This document shows positions 56,601 through 64,000 of a stretch of DNA of 64,000 nucleotides, in pieces (within the stretch, counting starts at the first letter, position 1; every line of letters starts with the position of its first letter). The notes under the pieces are model-generated. The model did no database searches and was not told the origin of the DNA. It worked only from the letters and a program-made list of their open reading frames with translations. Both the position numbers and the translations under genes were made by a program. This DNA comes from Rhododendron vialii (lineage: Eukaryota; Streptophyta; Magnoliopsida; Ericales; Ericaceae). The DNA lies in NCBI RefSeq assembly GCF_030253575.1, contig NC_080559.1, positions 5,478,501 to 5,542,500 of the forward strand. Reading direction: 5' to 3'.

Positions 56601-59600
56601 TAGTGAGCAGTTAGCACCACCGGGTAACCAGGTCGCTGTTATGAATTTGAAGGTATGCCTGCACTTTTTTGGTGCTTTATTTACACTGATGCAACTTAGC
56701 GCTTCCTTTTAAGTATTTTGAGTTCCTAGATTACGATTCTGCTTCAAAATTGCATACTATGCAGAGTGCATTTTTCAGATACTTGGATGCCACATTTGGT
56801 TGCCAAGTTATTCTGGGTGAAGGTTAACAGAAGGTTGTATTGTATTGGAGGCGGGATTACTAAGTCATTGGCATTTGAACATTCAGAAATTGGGAATTAG
56901 ACCTGTTGACAATTATTAAGCAGACTAGATTGGAGGTCAGGGATCCACGTTGGCCTATAGTATTGGGGTTTGTATTTTTGGAGTCGATTTGAGCTGAGAA
57001 AGTTGCTGCCGATTAATAAAATATGCACATGAAGTCAAGTTGAAGAGAAACTTGGTAGGTGGTGCTAAGAATGAACATTCAACTAACAGCCATGGGAAAG
57101 TTGACGCAATACAAATATGTTGAGTTTAAATTCGACATGCATCAGTCTCCCATGCTTCTTCCCTTCTGCATCTTCATGATGTTGTAACGACTGACAATTT
57201 GATCAGAATTGAAAATTTGACCAGTTTGACTGTAGGCATTATGTGGTAATAAGTAATAATAGTTACAAAATGACTATAAATTCCTTCAATCCAGGAGTGT
57301 GCCACATTCCTTCAAAGTTAATGATCTCTGTCACTTGCTGTCAAGATAATGAGTGAGATGATTATTGGATGGCCCCTATGGCGAAACATTTCAAAATAAC
57401 TATACTCATAGTAATACGGAGGTCCCCTTTGTCCACAACTAATTGATTGCTACTACAGGGAAATACTATACTCTTAGTTAGTACCTTGCAGTTTTCGTGC
57501 AAAACTCTGTGCATGGAGTATGGTGAGTTTTTTCGGAATAAAAAAAACAGCTTTAATTTGAAGGAACACTGAGTACTTGATATGAGATGCCTGTATATTT
57601 GCAAAGAACAATTAAGTTTGTTGCATGTCGTAGTGTTGTCAAACTGGGATACTGTTGATGTGCGAAAAACAATATCAAATTTTACAATTATCGAGCAAAG
57701 TTTCATTGTTGATAATCTTGTGATAATTTTCGGTTTTACAGCTTCAAGATTCCGGGGCCATTTCCGGGGAAACAGAGGTGAAATTTCAAGTCTCTAGAGA
57801 TACTCTTGGAGCCATTCTGAGATCTATGGCCTATATTCGCGAGCAACTTTTGAGCACTGTAAGTGGACAAATCTTTGTACATTTACAATGGTTTAGAGTG
57901 TTTTTGGAACTTGGGTTGGTTTTGTTCAAGCCATGGCCACTTGCTGGAGACATATGGTAATGGATACATTAAAGAAGATTAAGTACAAGTGTTGACAGAG
58001 GGAACTTATAATATATACAAAAGAATCAAGGCTAGGGCCCAGTAACTCTGACACAGTATGAGAGAAATATATGAAAGTGTCATTTCTGGCACTGCATGTT
58101 TTATAAAACATCATTTTATCCCACAAATAGAGTGATAAAAAAGTATGATTCTTGTTGTTCATCTTTGCACATATTCTTCTCTTTTAGGTTTGAGAGGTCC
58201 AACACTAGATTTGCACTGACACTTGGCATACCAGTTCATGTAGTACATGGTGCAAAGTGTGCTCAACTGATCTCAAGAGCAGGCCAATCAGAGAATTTTC
58301 TAGTATTGATTTTTGAGCTATTGGTCCCTCACCAATACATGAGAATTGATCATTTATCTAACTTCTTAATAACCATTCTGAAAATTTATAGAGGGTCACT
58401 TCAAATCCTTGCATGGTTGGCCAATTTTATTTACTATTCTTAAGATCATTATGAGACAATAGGCAGCACTAGATGACATGGTTACAATATGTGTGTGTGA
58501 CACACACACACACACAGAGGCGACCGATATAGCGCTGCAATGGAAATTTGCAGTCATTCAGCATTACGTGATGGTATCGCTGTCACGTAATGGTCGTCCG
58601 ACAAAAAACACAACTTTGTTTGGTTCTCTTGGAAATGTTTCGTCATCCATGTTTTTTCAGCTTTGGTGATTTTTTATCAAAATTTTTCCTTATTTTTTAC
58701 TTTTTGGATGTATATAGAGTACCTCTATTCAAAAAGTAAAAGAGTTTGTTAAAATGTAAAAAAAAAAAATTTGACTAAAGACGAAAAATACACAAACCTA
58801 TAGAACTTTTTTATCTCAAAACTGAAAACCAACCAAAGTGTTTTTCAAGAAGCAATTATTTTCGAGGCAAACTCCAATATTGAAAGGCAAGACAAATTAT
58901 TCTCCTGGGAATAGTACAAAAATACAATGTATATAGGATTAAGTATAGTTGTATAAGTGTACAGGAAATAGAGAAAATTTGCCAAACACCATTTCAACCC
59001 CAACATATTTGATTCTGAAATAAAGACACAGATATCATTATTTATTCTAGTTTGTGTGAAATTCTAAGAAAATATCACACCGCCAGTTACTGCTACCATG
59101 ACTATACACTTTATACCCTTAATCCGCGTCATCATGATCGCTATTGTTGCTATTACTTCCAAGGAATTTTAAAACCTTGCCTCTGATACATCTCCCTAAA
59201 ACCTAAGATTTTGGGTTGATGGAGATCAGTCTTGGGTACCCACAAACACCCTTTACTTATATTTGATATATTCATGCTGATGGTGTTTATATTTCTCAAA
59301 AAAAATTAAAAGAAAGGATAATAAATTTTGGTTTTCTCATTGTTAAGTGTCCACTTGAATCTTTGAAAAGAACTATTTATGGAGAATTTACTAGCACTAG
59401 ATTTTTGTAGGTTTTATATCTTATAAGGTTGACATTGTACGTCGAAAACATTACATAAAGAATATGGCCATGTTTCATTAATCATTGAACTACTCAGTTT
59501 AACATGAATCTGCGAATTTGTCATGATCAACTGCGAATTTCTTCATTAATCCGAGAGCATAGAAGATGTTGCTCTGAACCTGCTAATCTGCGGACTGGAC

Positions 59601-61342
59601 AACAATTCGCCTCCGTTGGATGCCTTGTCTGTTCACATGTTGGACTTTGATGATTGCCAGAAATTCATTATATTAAAATGTCGATGCTTTCAGGTTAGGC
59701 TGAAAGCATTAGCTACGGTTATGGTTTTTTTTTTTTTTTTTTTAATCCGAGCTACGGTTATGGTGACTAAGTTGATTATTTGGTTGATTGCACTTTTAGA
59801 TCCTTGAAACCAAGCATCTAAATGCAGTACCGATTATGGTTCCGATTTTGTTATTGGTACCTGTCTAATTTTTTATATCGTTTCAAATTTATTGTTGTAG
59901 AATTATATATACATCTTACTTGTATAATAAAAAGTTGAAAACATCTTTTAAAAATACGTACTTAAGTATCCTATAAAACTGGCAATCATGATGACTTGAA
60001 GATCATATATTCATGCAACTGGGTTTTAAGATACTATAGCTCGGAGTATGTTCAAGTGGTCTCTCTTACCATTGTTTTGTCATTTTAGTAATAACCTTTT
60101 GCACTTTTATTCTGAGAGATTATGTCATTGCCAAGTTTGTTTAGTAGGATTCATAGGGGTTTTGCTTTCCCATAGGTCATCTATAGTGGCTCCATAGTAT
60201 GTAAGAATGTATGCCTTCGTAGTTTTATGGCCATTTTGGTAAATGGCACATGCAAGAAAGCAATCCCGCACTGCTGCTTCCCTTGTTTTTCTCCAAATTG
60301 CATTTTGATCTTCGTGGATAATGGACAGGACTAATAAATCCAAAAGTACATTGCATATAACTAGTTCTATGGTGTCTTAAGGTTACAGAAAACTTGCACT
60401 TTTGCTACAGCATTAGGTTGTGGGATTTTCAGATAGAATGGTGCAAGAAATAGAGTTATCAGGAAATGCTTGTACCTTAGCGACTATCACTTGGTTACAG
60501 AAGGCCAAAAGCACAGTGCATGTGAAAACAATGGATTGGCCATTTCTTGTTGGCATCCTCTTTTATGCAAATTGATTTCCAAACTCCGTGCTGCTTCAAA
60601 TTACACTGATTGAGATAACGGGTTTTAACTGTTTTAGAAGTAATTCCCATCGTTTATCGTCCCCTTTAGATACACGTGTCTTCCTTCAGCATGATGGATA
60701 CAACTTGATATCATACCTGACGTACGTAAAATATCCACGAGTGTCAGAAATATTAGTATTCTAGATTTGACTATTAGATGACATGCTTTTGGTTAATTGT
60801 GTTTCAAGCGTAGCACTATGTATTGCATAAGTTGATCATTGCAGAATACTTCTAAAGTTTTCCGAAAGACTGTCAATTTTGATTCAGTGTACATACCAAG
60901 TCCAGGTAATTATGTTCCCAGATGCAAAGTGTTAAGTGTGTGTATTTTTGCCCACTTAAACCAAGTTTTGAATGCTTCACTTCTTGGTGTGGGATTTCTT
61001 TCACCTTGTTTTACCATTTTACCTTGGCAGTCCCTTTTAGCAAATCAGATTAATTGGTTTTTCTTGTACCGTAACTGATTCTATAGGTTCAACAAGCATG
61101 CTGCAGTTTCAAATTTTTTATAGTACCTTGTACACATTACACTATATTTTTCATCAATTGAGAAACGAAAGGAATTTTTTTATTTTTTCATGACTTTTAG
61201 TTAGATTGCCTCGTCATGTTACTGTGAACATAACCAAAATAATCGAGTCACTTGAGTTTTCTCTCATAATTTCTTCTTCTGAATCTTATTCGTGCAGGCC
61301 GAACCTGTATTGCAGCCATCTCTGAAAAAGCTAAGGCAATGA
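53628..61342 (+). CDS. FRS3: FAR1-RELATED SEQUENCE 3-like protein, domesticated Mutator transposase, 5 exons
   Basis: Exons are 53628-55898, 56029-56115, 56503-56652, 57742-57858 and 61298-61342. All are in phase 0 with GT-AG junctions, total about 889 residues. Order: FAR1 zinc-type DNA-binding domain at about 60-140 ([14 protein letters not shown], then [10 protein letters not shown] and FVKEHSHS); MULE transposase core with the acidic residues in TFDTTY (about 262), TTDSDK (about 322) and GSEAAGS (about 433); SWIM zinc finger [15 protein letters not shown] (about 553-568). The C-terminal exons carry two copies of a module VKFQ.S..TL..ML.SMA.I.EQL, which I recall from Arabidopsis FRS3, and the last exon ends [13 protein letters not shown]3/FAR1 proteins are nuclear regulators in light and developmental signalling. 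An alternative start is Met 3. The last intron is 3.4 kb and ends in a 15-codon exon. Confidence 0.9.
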
Positions 61343-61624
61343 AGTTATCTAACATGGTGTATATATTGGTAGAGCCAAGAATGCCATGGAATGTTCTTTG
61401 ATGGCTTGCCGTTGAGGATTATGTAGTCACCTTTGCTTCATGTTAATGAGCATGTCATATGCTTTCTGGTGTCAATTACTTCATCCTTTTTTTGGTTTAT
61501 TATCTTCTTTGTACAGTTTTTGGGCAGAGCACTAGTTAGTTAGTAAGTCTAACATATGGGCGCATGCGGTGTGCAAGTGAAAAGGAAGAAAACATCAACT
61601 TACTTTTGCAAATACGATCGTTAG

Positions 61625-61900
61625 AGTTTTTCTCACATTGGTAAATTATAACCTGCAGAACTAATATATGAGTATGGGAGGTTTCTTCATTGCAAATTGA
61701 TTTTGAGTTGGATGCTTTAACATAGTATCAGAGCTAGGCTTTACGAGGCTCTTGGACAAGACTCTCTTGATTGATTGCCTCGTTGTTTATGTTATAAGTG
61801 CACCTTGTTTTGTTGTGATTCGAATGCTATGGATCCTTTGTTTACCTATTCATATGCGGGTCAAGGTTGTATTGATTATTGATAACCTCCGAAATTAGTA
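61625..61900 (+). mobile_element. TRIM-type miniature LTR element, second copy, fossil
   Basis: Same layout as the element at 51149: LTR with TCACATTGGTAAATTATAACC to TTTAACA (about 61625-61722), a primer-binding-site-like TAGTATCAGAGC, an internal part sharing GGACAAGACTC and TGCGGGTCA with the first copy, and the start of a second LTR. Partial at both ends and old. Confidence 0.55.
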
Positions 61901-62119
61901 AATTTCAAGAAACATCCCAGACCTTTTCGCTAATACGTTTCAGACGTTTAATTGAAGTTTTACTAAGTTGGGGGTAATTATGAGACATTTGAGTGATTGT
62001 TCAACGACTTCTTTTCGAATTTTCTCTAATTACAAATATGTTTGAAAATGTTTATATGTCGATAAGTTGTTTAACAAAAGTAATATTTTGATAGGGAAAA
62101 AATTAAAAAACCGGAACTG

Positions 62120-62345
62120 GGATGATGCCAAGCAACCTCTTGCCAAGCGGGTGCCGGAGCCGGAGCGACATCCGACTGTTCATCTCGGCACGAACAGCTA
62201 GAATTGAATCGGAGCGCATACAGATCTAATGGTTAATTGCTCGGTCAAAATACGAGTCGTCGATTGTAGAGATGAACGGTTGGATCGTTCGCTCGGCACT
62301 CACTTAGCGGGGGTGTTTGGCACTTGGCAGCGTCCCCAGCCCTCC
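62120..62345. mobile_element. Foldback MITE with TGCCAAGC-type arms
   Basis: Left arm GATGATGCCAAGCAACCTCTTGCC..GCGGGTGCCG and right arm inverse (CGGCACTCACTTAGCGGGGG, then TTGGCACTTGGCAGCGTCC). Arms pair over about 60 bp. Similar in style to the GAGAAATT family but with different ends. Confidence 0.55.
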
Positions 62346-63167
62346 CAGAGCGGGGGGAAAAGTCTAGACTCTAGAAAACATGCGTATGAGGATTAATTGC
62401 ATCAGACATGTGACGAGTCGTAACAAACGAACATACATTGTATGTGTGCAAATATAAACCGGCAGGTCAAAACTACCAGAAGAAAGAAAGATTCAAATGA
62501 AACATACGGCAAGGATTTGTTTGTCCACCCTGAATTCACTCCTCCTTCTCTCACCACTCCGTCCTTCTCTCTCCTCTATATTTCCATCTCTTCTATCATC
62601 CATTCCAAAACTCAAGGTGATCAATACTACTGCATACAGCATCATTCTCTCTCTCTCTCTCTCTCTCTCTCATGGGATGGTAGTCTCACAAACACCTCTC
62701 TTCGCGAAAGGTACATACAAGTATATATGTCTATGCATTGATTTTCTCTCTTCCTCCTCCATTTGTTGTCAATAGTAATTGCAGAGTTGGGTTCCGGTTC
62801 GATTGATGGAATAATCACACACTGAAATTTGTAGACGATTTGATATTTTCTCTCTTATTAGTTTTTTTTTTTCCTAGCTTTAAGAAAAAGAATTGGGAAT
62901 ATGTTAATTTTCTTTGGTAAGTATTTTGCCAATTGAATTCTGTTGGGTATACCATGAAAACAGATATTGTACACAAGACCATGAGACAGAAATATGACGC
63001 AGGCCGTAGCCTGCGAGATTAGGATAGTACGGGGATGCCACTCGACACGACCAAGCTAAGCGCTTGATTATAGGAGGAATCACTCACTCCAAGCAAGACG
63101 CTCTTGCAAATAATTAAATAATCAACTCAACTCTCTCTTTCTCATTTCAATAGATTACTATTCTTTT

Positions 63168-63962
63168 TTTTTTTTCACGGAAACAGGGTGGTATTTACTC
63201 AACCGAAATGTGGTCTGAGGATCGAACATCATCAAGGGCAAGATTGGCAATCCATTGAGGGAAAGGAAACACCACCTCAACACCCCCCACCCCCCAATTT
63301 TCCAATCAAGCGCCCAATAGGAATTGCCTAGCTAACGAGTGGGCTACCCTATTAGAAGAAGGTGTAACATGCATAAAAAGTACACGAAGAAAATAACACC
63401 ATAAGCTCTAAACAATCTAAAAGTATAGAGCTACAATATGAGAAGCTCTCCCTCCTGGGTAAGGGCCTGAACAATCTGAGCCGAGTCGTCTTCCACGATA
63501 ATTCTTGAGAAACCTTTCTGCAAAGCCGAAATCATAGCTTCCCAAAATCCCAATGCCTCAGTGGTTCGTGGAGTATAAGTACACACAAAAGGAATAGAAC
63601 AGGTCCCAGTATGCTCCCCAAATGATCACGAGCAACAAAGCCGACACCAACGATGCCATCCTATTTATTCACAGCTCCATCAACATTAAGCTTAATCACA
63701 TTCAGAGGTGGCGGATGCCACCGATCAGATGTGCTAGGAGTCTGGGGTTTTAACTTGCGTTTCAAGTCCAAAGCTTCCTTCATTTCAAGACAGAGAAGTA
63801 GCCTTTTCCAAAACGGTAGCCGATGACCTGGCTTGGGCCTCAAAATGGATTTTGTTTCTTCCCTTCCATATGAATCAGCAAATAGATGCCAAGAGGGCAC
63901 CCATGTCTATTAACGAACTACTAGATTGTACATTTTAGGAGACGGAGGTCCGCCAATCATAA
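63168..63962 (-). mobile_element. LINE 3' end with RNase H domain and poly-A tail
   Basis: Minus strand reads WHPPPLNVIKLNVDGAVNK, the start of the RNase H-like domain typical of plant LINE ORF2. It continues through EAMISALQKGFSRIIVEDDSAQIV and, after a frame change, THPSSNRVAHSLARQFLLG-like sequence. A 12-base A tail follows the reading at 63168-63180. Stops and a shift interrupt the frame. The 5' part continues towards or beyond the window edge. Confidence 0.75.
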
Positions 63963-64000
63963 AAAGAAAGAGAATCCCAGGAGCTGGATATAGAGAGAGC

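Larger units (their letters stand above)
61343..64000. other. 3' flank of the FRS3-like gene to the right edge
   Basis: 61343-61600 is probable 3' untranslated sequence. Then a second TRIM-like fossil (61625), a foldback (62130) and a possible leader at about 62500-62720 with a CT tract (62645-62672). That leader could belong to a gene starting near or beyond 62.7 kb, but no coding exon is convincing. A LINE 3' end on the minus strand closes the window. Confidence 0.4.

Noticed and set aside
60125-60343. Minus-strand 72-codon frame with a LINE-like [13 protein letters not shown] phrase
   Set aside because: Only one short phrase resembles the C-terminal region of plant LINE ORF2. Not enough for a feature.
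62442-62775. Frames around the CT tract at 62.6 kb as a new gene
   Set aside because: Leader-like composition, but no conserved peptide and no supported downstream exon before the LINE.
1-64000. CRISPR arrays, rRNA genes or bacterial-type operons
   Set aside because: No regularly spaced repeats with unique spacers and no rRNA motifs. Gene structure is that of a plant nuclear genome.

Overview
The window reads as nuclear DNA of a eudicot plant. Its genes are interrupted by GT-AG introns and belong to plant-only or plant-expanded families: PLAC8, an isoprenylated heavy-metal-associated protein (HIPP), CC-type NLRs, an APK1/PBL receptor-like cytoplasmic kinase, and a FAR1-RELATED SEQUENCE. The spaces between them are packed with MITEs, TIR transposons, LINE and SINE pieces and long (GA)n/(CT)n tracts. 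The exact lineage cannot be read without a search. A woody asterid such as one of the Ericales is a guess only.

Layout. 1-5.4 kb: two Helitron-like elements in tandem, microsatellites and little else. 5.4-8.5 kb (+): a three-exon PLAC8/cell-number-regulator gene. 9.0-10.4 kb: an outer TIR element with a Mutator-like element nested in it. 12.2-16.0 kb (+): a three-exon HIPP45-like gene whose second intron uses a GC donor and carries two MITEs and a degenerate minisatellite. 18.1-21.3 kb (+): a decayed copy of the DnaJ72-like gene, broken up by a Stowaway-in-foldback nest and a Mutator-like element. 21.3-26.3 kb: SINE, LINE tail and MITEs. 26.4-40.8 kb (-): an immune-type block with an RGA-like CC-NLR, a PBL-type kinase without a recognisable first exon, and an RPS2/At4g27190-like CC-NLR, all on one strand. 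44.6-46.9 kb (+): the intact DnaJ72-like gene, parent or sister of the 18 kb copy. 47-53.5 kb: LINE reverse-transcriptase relic, MITEs and LTR-type fossils. 53.6-61.3 kb (+): a five-exon FRS3-like gene, a domesticated Mutator transposase. 61.6-64 kb: a small LTR fossil, a foldback MITE and the 3' end of a LINE on the minus strand.

The genes do not form a pathway. The one functional grouping worth noting is the NLR-kinase-NLR block, since RLCK-VII kinases are known partners and baits of some NLRs. I found no clearly undescribed system. The strongest new observations are structural: the duplicated DnaJ gene with a later 47-bp duplication of its 3' splice site, the GC-AG intron, several transposons with clear target-site duplications that can be dated relative to one another, and two adjacent repeats built as forward-inverted-forward triplets.
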